Positions 24,717 to 33,215 of a stretch of DNA of 38,345 bases are shown here, piece by piece. The stretch's first letter is position 1. Each line of letters starts with the position of its first letter. Made by a program: the position numbers and the translations under genes. The DNA comes from an uncultured Clostridia bacterium. GTDB taxonomy: Bacteria > Bacillota > Clostridia > Christensenellales > Borkfalkiaceae. Under the pieces are notes generated by a model, which did not search any database, was not told where the DNA came from, and worked only from the letters and a program-made list of their open reading frames with translations. Location of the stretch: the NCBI GenBank assembly GCA_944327625.1, contig CALVHL010000017.1, positions 1 to 38,345 of the forward strand. Reading direction: 5' to 3'.

Positions 24717-26114
24717 TCATACGAGGGGCGCAAACAGCGCAAGGATGCGCCTGAAAAACCGCCTCGGCGCGCTGCTCTTTACGGCAACCCGCCGTATTCC
24801 GTCGGCAAGGCAATTGTCGAAGTCGGCGGCAATTCTGTCGGCAAGCCCGCCTCGCACGGCGACGGCGCATTCGCTGTTTGAACGCATTGAGCGGAAGTCG
24901 AAGTTATAGCTGCCGACCAGCGCGCAGTCGTCGCAGACTATCGCCTTGAAGTGCATGAAGCCGGGCGCAAACTCGTACACCTCGACGCCCTCCTCGGCAA
25001 GCGCGTCGGCAAAGGTGCGGGTTATCTCGAAGGTTATGCGCTTGTCTGGTATATGCGGTATCATAATCTTTACGTCTGCGCCCCGCCGCGCGGCAAAGGT
25101 CAGCGCGTCGGTAAGCTTTTCGCCCGCGCAGAGATAGGGCGTGAATATATTCACCCTGCGCTTTGCCGAGTAGATGAGGGAGGCGGCAAAGTCCTCGTAG
25201 ACGCCGCCCGCCGTCTGCGCTCCGTCGGCAATCGCCATCGCCTGCCCGTCTTTAAGCTCCGACGGGTGGCGGACGCGCTCATTGTCCGTTCCGCCTTTTT
25301 TCTTGTCCTTTTGCGGGCAGAAAGTGCCGTCGAAAAGCTGCGCGAACGCCTCGGCTATTTCGCCCCTTAAAAGCACCCCGCCGTCCTTCCAGTACCCGCA
25401 GGGGGAGGCGATGTTCGCGTATTCGTCGGCAATGTTCACGCCTCCCGTAAATACCGCTCTGCCGTCTATTACGGCAAGTTTGCGGTGGTCGCGGCTGTTG
25501 AAGCGGCAGAAGGGCAGGGGGAAGGGCTTGCGGAATACCTTAATCTCCGCTCCCGCCCGTTTAAGCGCCCTGAAACTCCGCGTCGGCGCCCTCAGCGCGC
25601 TGCCCAGCCCGTCGTAGATTATGCACACTTTCACCCCGCGGGCAAGCGCGTCTTTAAGCGCGGCGAATATCCCCGACCATACCCTGCCGCGGGCGATTAT
25701 GAAGTATTCGAGCAGGATATACTTCTCCGCGCAGGTGATATATCCTGTCAGCCGCCCGAGATATGCCTCGCCCGTCGGGAAATATTCGGCGTTTTCCAGT
25801 CCGCAACATACCGCCATTTTCTGCGGGGTGCACTTTCGGGGCGGTTCGGCGGTGAATACGAAGTAGACGAGCGCGCCCAAAAGCGGCAGGGCGGCGACGA
25901 GCGCCAGCCACGCGCACTTGAAGTAGTGCGGCGACGGTCTGCCCATTATATAGATAGCCGTCGCCAGCGAGAATACGCCCGCAATGCCCAGCGCCCACGC
26001 CGCGGGCAGCAGCGAATGAATGTAGACGCATAAAAAAATTATTGCGGCAAAGAGCGCCGCAATAAGTACAAGACATATAAATATCCGCGAAAAGATAAAG
26101 CGTATAAGGCGCAT
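24717..26114 (-). CDS. Phospholipase D family, cardiolipin synthase-like
   Basis: The product is 465 residues. Hydrophobic segments (about residues 8-31, 36-58 and 66-88) precede two HKD catalytic motifs, H210-K212-D217 and H388-K390-D395. This layout is that of bacterial cardiolipin synthases, which join two phosphatidylglycerols at the membrane. It is 27 bp downstream of the MDR gene on the same strand. The nearest purine-rich ribosome binding site is weak and about 14 bases from the ATG. A different phosphatidyltransferase role is possible. Confidence 0.88.
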   Translation of the reverse strand: MRLIRFIFSRIFICLVLIAALFAAIIFLCVYIHSLLPAAWALGIAGVFSLATAIYIMGRPSPHYFKCAWLALVAALPLLGALVYFVFTAEPPRKCTPQKMAVCCGLENAEYFPTGEAYLGRLTGYITCAEKYILLEYFIIARGRVWSGIFAALKDALARGVKVCIIYDGLGSALRAPTRSFRALKRAGAEIKVFRKPFPLPFCRFNSRDHRKLAVIDGRAVFTGGVNIADEYANIASPCGYWKDGGVLLRGEIAEAFAQLFDGTFCPQKDKKKGGTDNERVRHPSELKDGQAMAIADGAQTAGGVYEDFAASLIYSAKRRVNIFTPYLCAGEKLTDALTFAARRGADVKIMIPHIPDKRITFEITRTFADALAEEGVEVYEFAPGFMHFKAIVCDDCALVGSYNFDFRSMRSNSECAVAVRGGLADRIAADFDNCLADGIRRVAVKSSAPRRFFRRILALFAPLV

Positions 26115-26141
26115 AAAGAGTATATCCCCTGCGCCCGCAGG

Positions 26142-27158
26142 TCACATAATGAGTTTGAGTACGGTCATCTTTGCTGTATAGGACGCCTTTTCCGCCCTGT
26201 CCTCGTAGAGCTTGCCTGCGTCGAACTCGGTCAGAATTTCCTTCTCGAAGTTGCCGAGGTCGATTGCGCCGTGGACGAGCATGTTTATCGCCGTCTCGTT
26301 ATAGCCATAGCCGTCGCTGACGGCATACAGGCGCAGGCTCTTTTCAAATATGGGGCGGGTGTCTATCGTGAAGTTGACCGTGCAGAAACCGCCCAGCACC
26401 AGGTCCTTGCCGTTCGCCAGCGCGTTGGCGGGAACGGTGGAGGTAAGCTTACAGCAGGAAGTGTATATTGCGGCGTCGCACAGCGCGCCCGACGTCGCGT
26501 CGTAGATGTTGTTCATAAGCGCGTCGTCGGCGGCAAAGGTGTAGAATGCGCCGCTCTTTTTAAGCCGCTCGATATTCTTGGGGTTGTTGTCGATGACTAC
26601 GGGAACGAGCTTGTGATAGAGCGCTATCTGCGTCAGTATGCTGCCGACGAACCCGCCGCCGACGATGGCGACGGAGGCGCCTGCGGGCAGATTGAGTTTG
26701 TCAAATATATTCTCTGCCAAAGCGACGTGTTCTATGCACAGCGCGTGCAGGTCGTCGACGCTGTCGGGAATGACGGTGACGTCGGTATATTCGCAGACGA
26801 CGAAATCTCTCAAAAATCCGTCGAAGTCGGTGCAGGCGACGGCGATATGCGCACATTCTTCCTTATTGCCCGACTTGCAGGCAAAGCACTTGCCGCAGGC
26901 GCGGACGGAATTGAGGCAAACCCTCGCACCCTTTTCTATGCCGTAGCACGCCTTGCCCGTCTCGGTGACTATGCCGATTGCAAATCTTCCCGGCGTTCTG
27001 GGGTAGGGCACTTTATTCTCGCCCGTATAGCAGAATGCGTCGAAGTTGGACACAAGCACGTGGCTGACTTTGACCTTGACCTGGGTGTCGGATATTCCGC
27101 TTTCGCTCTGTTCTCTCTTTTCGACCTTGTGCGGGCCGAGTAAAATCCAATTATCCAT
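26142..27158 (-). CDS. Zinc-type MDR dehydrogenase-like protein
   Basis: A 338-residue medium-chain dehydrogenase/reductase homologue. The structural zinc Cys set is intact (C88, C91, C94, C102) and the Rossmann glycine motif VGGGFVG is at about residues 166-172. The catalytic zinc site looks altered: the usual C-G-x-D is V-S-N-F-D (Ser37), and the usual G-H-E is G-R-F (Arg58, Phe59). It may therefore be a non-alcohol oxidoreductase or an inactive member; the substrate is unknown. There is no ribosome binding site, and TATAAT ends 6 bases before the ATG. Confidence 0.82.
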   Translation of the reverse strand: MDNWILLGPHKVEKREQSESGISDTQVKVKVSHVLVSNFDAFCYTGENKVPYPRTPGRFAIGIVTETGKACYGIEKGARVCLNSVRACGKCFACKSGNKEECAHIAVACTDFDGFLRDFVVCEYTDVTVIPDSVDDLHALCIEHVALAENIFDKLNLPAGASVAIVGGGFVGSILTQIALYHKLVPVVIDNNPKNIERLKKSGAFYTFAADDALMNNIYDATSGALCDAAIYTSCCKLTSTVPANALANGKDLVLGGFCTVNFTIDTRPIFEKSLRLYAVSDGYGYNETAINMLVHGAIDLGNFEKEILTEFDAGKLYEDRAEKASYTAKMTVLKLIM

Positions 27159-27164
27159 AAGCCT

Positions 27165-27193
27165 ATTATACGACTAAGCGCGTTTTAAATCAA
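27165..27193 (-). promoter_or_regulatory. Promoter giving a probable leaderless mRNA (MDR gene)
   Basis: On the minus strand, TTGATT (27193-27188) and TATAAT (27170-27165) are separated by 17 bp, with exactly 6 bases between the -10 box and the ATG. Confidence 0.72.
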
Positions 27194-27274
27194 CCCCTTT
27201 ACGGCAAAAAAGCGGCATTTTGAATAATTGTCGGCGCGATAGGTCAAAAAAATGCGTGCAGGGCGAAAAAACGA

Positions 27275-27303
27275 TTGACTTATACGCTTTTTTTAATTAT
27301 AAT
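27275..27303 (+). promoter_or_regulatory. Sigma-A promoter of rpmE
   Basis: TTGACT (27275-27280) and TATAAT (27298-27303) are separated by 17 bp. The leader is about 33 bases long and contains the GAGGTG ribosome binding site. Confidence 0.85.
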
Positions 27304-27342
27304 AGTAAAGCATTTATTAAGAATTAACAGCGAGGTGAAGAC

Positions 27343-27546
27343 ATGAAGCCTGATATACATCCCAACTATCACGAAGTCACGGTAGTCTGCGCTTGCGGCG
27401 CAACTTTCAAGACCGGCACTACCAAGAACGTCGAAACGCTTAAAGTGGATATCTGCAACAAGTGCCATCCCTTCTTTACCGGCAAGCAGAAGCTTGTCGA
27501 TACGGGCGGCCGTGTTGATAAGTTCAAGAAAAGATACAACATCTAA
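27343..27546 (+). CDS. rpmE: 50S ribosomal protein L31, zinc form
   Basis: L31 bridges the 50S central protuberance and the 30S head. The product is 67 residues. It begins [20 protein letters not shown] and carries the C-x-C plus C-x2-C zinc ligands (Cys near 16, 18, 37, 40). GAGGTG precedes the ATG. A single-gene unit with its own promoter and terminator. Confidence 0.97.
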   Translation: MKPDIHPNYHEVTVVCACGATFKTGTTKNVETLKVDICNKCHPFFTGKQKLVDTGGRVDKFKKRYNI

Positions 27547-27556
27547 AAATCTTAAA

Positions 27557-27592
27557 ATGCGGCCCCGATTAAAATTCTCCGGCCGTATTTTT
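27557..27592 (+). terminator. Terminator after rpmE
   Basis: ATGCGGCC (27557-27564) pairs with GGCCGTAT (27581-27588, one G-T pair) with a 16-base loop, followed by a run of T. Confidence 0.75.
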
Positions 27593-27636
27593 TATTTTAT
27601 GTTTTAAAGCGACGGCTTTGCCGTTAAAATATTATT

Positions 27637-29454
27637 ATGGCGAAAAAAGAAAAGAAAACTAACGTCAAGTGTACCTCGATCGGCGGCCAGGCGGTTATCG
27701 AGGGCGTCATGATGATGGGCAGGACCTCGTACTGCACCGCCGTCAGAGAACCCGACGGCGACATTCAGGTCGAGAGGATACGCTATTCCCCGCGCGGCAA
27801 GGCGTCTAAAATACCCTTCGTCCGCGGCATAGTCAATATGGTCGGCTCGCTCGTCAGGGGCACCAAGGCGCTCATGCGCAGTTCGCAGGTCGCCGTCGAC
27901 GGCGACGAGGAGCCGGGGCGCATCGAAAAGTGGTTCGTCGAGAAATATAAGGCCGATCCCGTGCAGGTTTTAAGCTTTATATCCATGCTCGTCGGGCTGG
28001 CGCTCGCCGTCGTGCTCTTTATGTGGCTGCCCAACTTCATCGTCGGGGCAATCAAGGGGCTCGCGCCCGCGCTCAACGGCACTATATGGGAATATCTCAT
28101 ACTCGGCGTGCTCAAACTTGCGATATTCATCGCTTATCTCGCGCTCGTGCTGCTGCTCAAAGACATGAAGCGGCTGTATTCCTACCACGGCGCCGAGCAT
28201 AAGACCATAAACTGCTACGAAAAGGGGCTGCCTCTCACCGTCGAAAACGTAATGGGCTGCTCCCGCATACACGACAGGTGCGGCACTTCCTTCCTCTTTA
28301 TAGTGCTCATCATAAATATTCTCGTCATCGGCGTGGTCAACTGGGCTTGCGGGGTGCATAACATTGCCTCCCGCCCGCTGCAGATACTCGCAAAGCTGGG
28401 GTTGGAGATAGTGCTCCTGCCCGTAATCGCGGGCATTTCCTACGAAATACTCAAACTGCTCGCCCGCTTCCACGGCAAGATTTCGGCGATATTCAAGTCG
28501 CCCGGTATGCTCCTTCAAAAGCTTCTGACTACGCGCGAACCCGACGAACAGATGGTCGAGGTCGCCATTGCGGCGTTCAATTCGGCAATAGCCATGGACG
28601 AAGATCCCGAAATGAAGGAAAGCTATTTCGTCACGAGCGGCGTGCTCTCCAAGATGCTTTCGGCTACCAAGCAGAAATTCCGCAAGGCGGGCATCGACGA
28701 GAGCGATGCAGAGTGGATATATTCGCTCGTCCTCGGCATAAAGCGCAGCGAACTCGACAAGGACAGAACGGTCAAATCGGCTGAAACGCGGCGCATAAAC
28801 GAGATAGTCGACGAACGCATGACGGGCAGACCGCTGTGGTATATAATAGGCGACGTCGACTTCTACGACTGTAAGATAAAGGTAGACGAGCGGGCGCTCA
28901 TTCCCCGCCCCGAAACCGAAATACTCGCCGAACAGGCGGTCAAGGCGGTCGAGGACGGCGACAAAGTGCTGGATATGTGCACGGGCAGCGGCTGTATAGC
29001 CATATCTATCGCCAAGCACCTCGCGGGCAGAAAGGTGACGGTGACCGCCGCCGACGTGTCGGATGCGGCGATAATGCTCGCCAAGGAGAACGCCGCGCTC
29101 AACGAGGTCGAAGTAAACTTCGTACAGAGTGACCTTTTCTCCCGCATACACGGCAGGTTCAACCTCATAGTCTGCAACCCGCCCTATATAAAGAGCGCGG
29201 AGATAGACGGGCTCGACAGAGAGGTGAGGGAGCACGAGCCGAGGATTGCCCTCGACGGCGGCGACGACGGGCTGGACTTCTACCGCAGGCTCGCCTCGGA
29301 GGTCACGCGGTATATCGCCAAGGGCGGAATGTTAATGCTCGAAGTCGGCGAGGACCAGGCGGAAGAAGTGCTCAAACTGTTTGAAAAGCGCGACTACGCG
29401 ATGATTGTCAAGGACTTCGCGGGCGTCGACAGATTTCTGAAAATAGCATTTTAA
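27637..29454 (+). CDS. prmC: YqhQ (DUF1385) - PrmC methyltransferase fusion
   Basis: The product is 605 residues with two recognisable parts. Residues 1 to about 305 are YqhQ/DUF1385: SIGGQAVIEGVMMMG at the start, several membrane segments and the conserved YHGAEHKTINCYE. Residues about 318-605 are PrmC/HemK, which methylates the GGQ glutamine of release factors. The SAM motif VLDMCTGSGC is at 444-453 and the catalytic NPPY at 514-517. prfA, its substrate gene, follows at 61 bp. The two parts are separate neighbouring genes in many Firmicutes; here one frame joins them with no stop. No ribosome binding site is seen; TAAAAT ends 6 bases before the ATG. Confidence 0.9.
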   Translation: MAKKEKKTNVKCTSIGGQAVIEGVMMMGRTSYCTAVREPDGDIQVERIRYSPRGKASKIPFVRGIVNMVGSLVRGTKALMRSSQVAVDGDEEPGRIEKWFVEKYKADPVQVLSFISMLVGLALAVVLFMWLPNFIVGAIKGLAPALNGTIWEYLILGVLKLAIFIAYLALVLLLKDMKRLYSYHGAEHKTINCYEKGLPLTVENVMGCSRIHDRCGTSFLFIVLIINILVIGVVNWACGVHNIASRPLQILAKLGLEIVLLPVIAGISYEILKLLARFHGKISAIFKSPGMLLQKLLTTREPDEQMVEVAIAAFNSAIAMDEDPEMKESYFVTSGVLSKMLSATKQKFRKAGIDESDAEWIYSLVLGIKRSELDKDRTVKSAETRRINEIVDERMTGRPLWYIIGDVDFYDCKIKVDERALIPRPETEILAEQAVKAVEDGDKVLDMCTGSGCIAISIAKHLAGRKVTVTAADVSDAAIMLAKENAALNEVEVNFVQSDLFSRIHGRFNLIVCNPPYIKSAEIDGLDREVREHEPRIALDGGDDGLDFYRRLASEVTRYIAKGGMLMLEVGEDQAEEVLKLFEKRDYAMIVKDFAGVDRFLKIAF

Positions 29455-29462
29455 TATAAAAA

Positions 29463-29498
29463 GCAGAGAATTCCGACATAAAAAGCGGGGTTCTCTGC
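29463..29498 (+). other. Hairpin between prmC and prfA
   Basis: GCAGAGAA (29463-29470) pairs perfectly with TTCTCTGC (29491-29498) around a 20-base loop. The T-tract after it is poor (CTTATAATTTC), so it could be a weak terminator, an attenuator or an mRNA structure close to the prfA start. Confidence 0.5.
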
Positions 29499-29514
29499 CT
29501 TATAATTTCAAGGT

Positions 29515-30585
29515 ATGAACGGCAAGATAGCAGAAATTTATCAAAGATACCTCTCGCTCACCCGCAAGCTTTCGGACGGCAGCATAGCCGTCGGCGGCGA
29601 CGAGTGGACCAAAACAGCAAAGGAGCAGGCGGAACTTACCGAGCCCGCGCAGAAGTACGAGGAGTACTGCGCCCAGCAGCGCAGGCTGAAAATGTCCGAG
29701 GAGGCGTTGGACGGCGAGACCGATCCCGAAATGCGCGCGCTCCTCTCGGAGGAAATACACTGCGTCCGTCAGCGCCTCAGCGAGATCGACGAGGAAATAA
29801 AGATACTCCTTCTCCCCAAGGACAAGAACGACGACAGAAACTGCATTATGGAAATACGCGGCGGCGCGGGCGGCGAGGAGGCGGCGCTCTTTGCGGCGGA
29901 GCTGTACAGAATGTACCTCGGCTATTGCGACCACCATCGCCTCAAAGTCGAAGTCGTCGACGAAAATCAGACCGAACTCGGCGGAATAAAGGAAATAGTC
30001 CTCAACATTACGGGCAAGGACGCATATAAACAGCTCAAATTCGAGAGCGGCGTTCACCGCGTTCAGCGCGTGCCCGAAACCGAAAGTCAGGGCAGGGTGC
30101 ACACCTCGACGGCGACGGTCGCCGTGCTTCCCGAGGCGGAGGACGTCGACGTGGAAATACGCGACGAGGACGTCAGGGTGGACGTCTACCGCTCGTCCGG
30201 CGCGGGCGGGCAGAAGGTCAACAAGACCGAAACGGCGATAAGGCTGACGCACTTCCCTACGGGCATAGTCGTCACCTGTCAGGACGAGAGAAGCCAGCTC
30301 AAAAACAAGGACAAGGCGTTCAAGGTGCTGCGTTCGCGACTCTATGACTATTATTCGGGCATTAACCGCAGCGAGCAGGACGCCGCCAGAAAATCGCTCG
30401 TCGGCAGGGGCGACAGGTCGGAGAGAATACGCACCTACAACTTCCCGCAGGGCAGGGTGACAGACCACAGAATAGGGCTTTCGCTCTTTTCGATCGACAG
30501 CTTCATGCTGGGCGAAATCGACGAGATGATAGAGGCGTTGACGCTTGCCGAGCGGGAGCGCATGCTCGCGGGCGAGGACGAATGA
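29515..30585 (+). CDS. prfA: Peptide chain release factor 1
   Basis: RF1 reads UAA and UAG stop codons and triggers peptide release. The product is 356 residues, the normal length. The P-x-T stop-recognition motif is PET at 187-189 and the GGQ catalytic motif is at 231-233 within SSGAGGQKVNKTETAIRLTH. RF2-type SPF is absent. It follows the PrmC domain that modifies it. Only a weak AAGG precedes the ATG, and a TATAAT (29501-29506) ends 8 bases before it, so a near-leaderless transcript is possible. Confidence 0.95.
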   Translation: MNGKIAEIYQRYLSLTRKLSDGSIAVGGDEWTKTAKEQAELTEPAQKYEEYCAQQRRLKMSEEALDGETDPEMRALLSEEIHCVRQRLSEIDEEIKILLLPKDKNDDRNCIMEIRGGAGGEEAALFAAELYRMYLGYCDHHRLKVEVVDENQTELGGIKEIVLNITGKDAYKQLKFESGVHRVQRVPETESQGRVHTSTATVAVLPEAEDVDVEIRDEDVRVDVYRSSGAGGQKVNKTETAIRLTHFPTGIVVTCQDERSQLKNKDKAFKVLRSRLYDYYSGINRSEQDAARKSLVGRGDRSERIRTYNFPQGRVTDHRIGLSLFSIDSFMLGEIDEMIEALTLAERERMLAGEDE

Positions 30586-30756
30586 CGCGTTGAAAAAACG
30601 CGTTCGCCGCGGGATATGTGCGGGGCAATTGCGTTTTTGCACGGCTTTCGCCGAATTTTAGTAAAACTGCGCCCGAACGGGCGTGAAAATACATAAAAAA
30701 CCGCATTGGTTGCGGCATATATGGCGGGCAACCGCCTTATTGCAGGGGGAATACTC
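30586..30756 (+). other. prfA-mntR spacer
   Basis: Contains CCGCA-TTGGT-TGCGG near 30702-30716 followed by GCATATATGG, which resembles part of the 80-bp repeat unit at 33216-33477. No clear terminator or promoter could be assigned, and no gene is seen. Confidence 0.4.
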
Positions 30757-31128
30757 ATGAAATACAGCCAGTCTAAGGAAGATTATCTCGAAAGCATACT
30801 TCTCCTTTCAAAGGAGCTTGAATTCGTGCATCAGATAGAGGTCGCGCGGAGAATGGGCGTAAGCCAGCCCGCCGTGCAGAAGGCTATGCGCGCACTCAGG
30901 GACGAGGGCTACATCGCCGCCGACGGCCTGCACATCTACCTCACCGAGCGCGGCAGAGAGTACGCCGAGGAGGTCTACGGCAAGCACTGCACCATACGCC
31001 GCTTTCTCGAACTTTTAGGCGTAAATTCTTCCGACGCGGACGCCGACGCCTGCACCATGGAACACGGGCTGTCGGAGGCCACTTACGAGGCTATGAAACA
31101 GTTTGTATTGAAGAACGACGTTAAATAA
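30757..31128 (+). CDS. DtxR/MntR-family metal-dependent regulator
   Basis: A 123-residue winged-helix metalloregulator. The HTH lies at about residues 24-50 (HQIEVARRMGVSQPAVQKAM). Likely metal ligands by alignment with MntR are D9, E12, H77, C99, E102 and H103. Cys at 99, where MntR of Bacillus has Glu, resembles the iron-responsive DtxR/IdeR site, so the metal could be iron or manganese. The C-terminal SH3-like domain of DtxR is absent. The ATG at 30757 has AGGGGG upstream; an earlier frame start at 30706 adds unrelated residues. No transporter gene is adjacent. Confidence 0.85.
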   Translation: MKYSQSKEDYLESILLLSKELEFVHQIEVARRMGVSQPAVQKAMRALRDEGYIAADGLHIYLTERGREYAEEVYGKHCTIRRFLELLGVNSSDADADACTMEHGLSEATYEAMKQFVLKNDVK

Positions 31129-31169
31129 CCGCATTTTTGCGTCAGATTTCGGCGGGCTTGTCCCGGGTT

Positions 31170-31197
31170 GCCGACGGATATTCCGTCGGCTTTTTTT
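31170..31197 (+). terminator. Terminator after the DtxR/MntR-family gene
   Basis: GCCGACGGA (31170-31178) pairs perfectly with TCCGTCGGC (31182-31190) around TAT, followed by seven T. Confidence 0.9.
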
Positions 31198-31289
31198 ATT
31201 GCCTTTTTGTCGCGGAATATTCCGTAGGATTATTGTCGGATTGTTGCCGCTCAACCGCCTTTTTGCAATATTCCGCAACAAATTTCAGC

Positions 31290-32219
31290 TTATTCGGCTT
31301 CGGCAATGTTGGTTATCAGCCCGCCGCGCATTTCGACGGTGAAATACTTTATTCTGTATAAATTATGCAGGACGGGGTAGACCAGCCCCGCCGCCCGCGC
31401 GTCGGGGTGCGCGGCGAAAAACGAGGGGCGGGGAACTGTCACCCCGACGAAATCGCCCAAAAAGCGCGGTATGTCGGCGGCGCGCCATTTAAGCTCGTCG
31501 TCGAGGTATTTTCCGAAATCGGCGCGCGTCAGCACGCTCTCGAAAAAGGCAAAGTGAATGAGGTCGTCGGCGACGGGGCGCGTCTCCTCGGTCACGGCGC
31601 CCGTCTGCGTCATCTCCTTCCCGTCGTAGGAATAGGTGCATTTTGCCTTACAGCCCGCGACGGTGGGAAAGGCGATGGTCGCCTCGAACTGCCCGCCGAC
31701 CGAAAAGCCCTCGACGGCGTTCAGAAAGACCTTTTCGCCCTCCTCGGAAAAGACGGCTACGCACCCCTCGCCCGCCGCAGTCACCGCGCCCTGCCCGCCT
31801 ATCTGCACTTCGGCAAGCGTCGCCCCGGCAAACTCGCGGGGGAGGGGATGAAGCTTTGCACCCTGCCCGTCGTAGGCGAGGTTCACCCCGCCCCCGTCTC
31901 TGAACAGCGTAAAAAGTCCGCCCGCCGCGCGCAGCTGGGACAGCACTTTAAGCCCGCCGCCCGCCTCGGCAAAATCGGCGAAATATATCGCCGCCCCGCC
32001 GTCGAAAAGGTAGACCTCGGCAAAGTCGGGCGGTTTTTTTAAAAATGCCGCGTCGAGCGCGAAGTTGAGGGGCAGAAACTGTCCGTCGGGTATGACTTCG
32101 GCAAAGTGCCGCGCGTTCGGCTGCATGTCGACGAACCGCTCGAAGCGGTCGATAGTGCCGAGGTATATTCCGTCAATTTTAAGCGCCGACGGGCGGCAGG
32201 ATAAAAAATAAATTCTCAT
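31290..32219 (-). CDS. Conserved-looking protein of unknown function, 309 residues
   Basis: No family is recognised. The protein has no signal peptide or membrane segment; it is rich in Ala, Gly, Phe and aromatic residues with alternating strands, suggesting a beta-rich soluble protein. It starts MRIYFLSCRPSALKIDGIYL. The frame is long and codon use resembles neighbouring minus-strand genes. There is no ribosome binding site; the -10 box lies about 10 bases upstream, so the leader would be only a few bases. Confidence 0.7.
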   Translation of the reverse strand: MRIYFLSCRPSALKIDGIYLGTIDRFERFVDMQPNARHFAEVIPDGQFLPLNFALDAAFLKKPPDFAEVYLFDGGAAIYFADFAEAGGGLKVLSQLRAAGGLFTLFRDGGGVNLAYDGQGAKLHPLPREFAGATLAEVQIGGQGAVTAAGEGCVAVFSEEGEKVFLNAVEGFSVGGQFEATIAFPTVAGCKAKCTYSYDGKEMTQTGAVTEETRPVADDLIHFAFFESVLTRADFGKYLDDELKWRAADIPRFLGDFVGVTVPRPSFFAAHPDARAAGLVYPVLHNLYRIKYFTVEMRGGLITNIAEAE

Positions 32220-32229
32220 ACGCTATTAA

Positions 32230-32259
32230 ATAATGTATTGAATTAGTTTTTTATGTCAA
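32230..32259 (-). promoter_or_regulatory. Promoter close to the start codon (309-residue gene)
   Basis: On the minus strand, TTGACA (32259-32254) and CATTAT (32235-32230) are separated by 18 bp. Ten bases separate the -10 box from the ATG, predicting a leader of about three bases. Confidence 0.55.
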
Positions 32260-32299
32260 TAACCGCTCTGCAAACACGACTTTTGCAGGAGGTTAAATT

Positions 32300-32899
32300 A
32301 TGGCAAAGATAAACGGTTACAGCAGGGAGGAAGCCGAAAGCTTCGTCAGATATATCTGTATGGGCAAGGGACAGGGCAAGACGCTCTCCCGCATATTCGA
32401 GGAATACGCCGCCGATACGGGCAGGGCGAAGGGCAGCGTCCGCAACTATTACTATGCGCTCTTAAAGAGTACGGACAACGACGAGGTCAGGGAGATTCTG
32501 AAGGGGACGAGCCTGCGCGCCGAGGACGTGCGCCCCTTCACCGACGAGGAGACGGACAAGATCTTGCGCGAAATTCTAAGGCAAAAGAGCCGAGGGGTAT
32601 CCGTAAGGCGGGCGGTGCTCGACCTCGCGGGCGGCAACGACAAGCTGATGCTGAGGTATCAGAACAAGTACCGCAACGTCATGAGCAAACAGCCCGAGCG
32701 CATAGAGCGGCTCATGCGGGAGTGCGGCATAGACGGCGCGGACGGCGGCAGAAAGGCGCTCGAAGACAGAATAAACAGCCTCTGCGACAGGCTGAATAGC
32801 AGCCTTCGCGAGGAGAACAGGCGGCTTACCGCACTCGTCAGGAAGCTGACCGACGAGAACAGCCGCCTCAGGCTGGAAGTAAAAAATTTACAGTCATAG
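32300..32899 (+). CDS. HTH and coiled-coil protein of unknown function
   Basis: The product is 199 residues. The N-terminal part (about 1-55, GYSREEAESFVRYICMGKGQ and RAKGSVRNYYYAL) looks like a helix-turn-helix/Myb-like DNA-binding unit; a second similar segment follows at about 72-125 (FTDEETDKILREI and RQKSRGVSVRRAV). The C-terminus (about 150-199) is a predicted coiled coil. It resembles a RsfA-like Firmicutes regulator in style, but I am not certain of the family. AGGAGG lies 7 bases before the ATG. A YtxH-like gene follows. Confidence 0.75.
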   Translation: MAKINGYSREEAESFVRYICMGKGQGKTLSRIFEEYAADTGRAKGSVRNYYYALLKSTDNDEVREILKGTSLRAEDVRPFTDEETDKILREILRQKSRGVSVRRAVLDLAGGNDKLMLRYQNKYRNVMSKQPERIERLMRECGIDGADGGRKALEDRINSLCDRLNSSLREENRRLTALVRKLTDENSRLRLEVKNLQS

Positions 32900-32954
32900 T
32901 AAGCGGCATTTTCCGCATACTCAGTTATGAGCGGTATGCTCTGTGAGGTACACT

Positions 32955-33137
32955 ATGGAAAAATTCATTCTCGGGCTTGCCGTAGGCATGGCAGGCGGCG
33001 CGTTGCTCGTGGCTAACAACTGCAAACTCCGTCATCTCGTCAGGAAAAATCAGGACGAGCTGATGAAGAAGGCGGAAAGCTACATCGACGAAAAGCTCGG
33101 CTCCGAAAGGTGTTCGGGGCAGGAAAAGGCGCAGTAA
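32955..33137 (+). CDS. YtxH-like single-span membrane protein
   Basis: A 60-residue protein with one Gly/Ala-rich membrane segment (FILGLAVGMAGGALLVANN, residues 4-22) and a charged amphipathic tail. This layout is common among small YtxH-like proteins. The ATG at 32955 has GAGGT 6 bases upstream. It is 55 bp after the HTH/coiled-coil gene and probably cotranscribed; a terminator follows. Confidence 0.75.
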   Translation: MEKFILGLAVGMAGGALLVANNCKLRHLVRKNQDELMKKAESYIDEKLGSERCSGQEKAQ

Positions 33138-33160
33138 AACGCGGACAGCCCGCGTGCGCG

Positions 33161-33199
33161 GCGGCGGCTTTGCCTTGCGGCAAAGCCGCCGCTATTTTT
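33161..33199 (+). terminator. Terminator after the YtxH-like gene
   Basis: GCGGCGGCTTTGCC (33161-33174) pairs perfectly with 33179-33192 around TTGC, followed by TATTTTT. Confidence 0.88.
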
Positions 33200-33215
33200 G
33201 CGCCGTACTTTGAAA

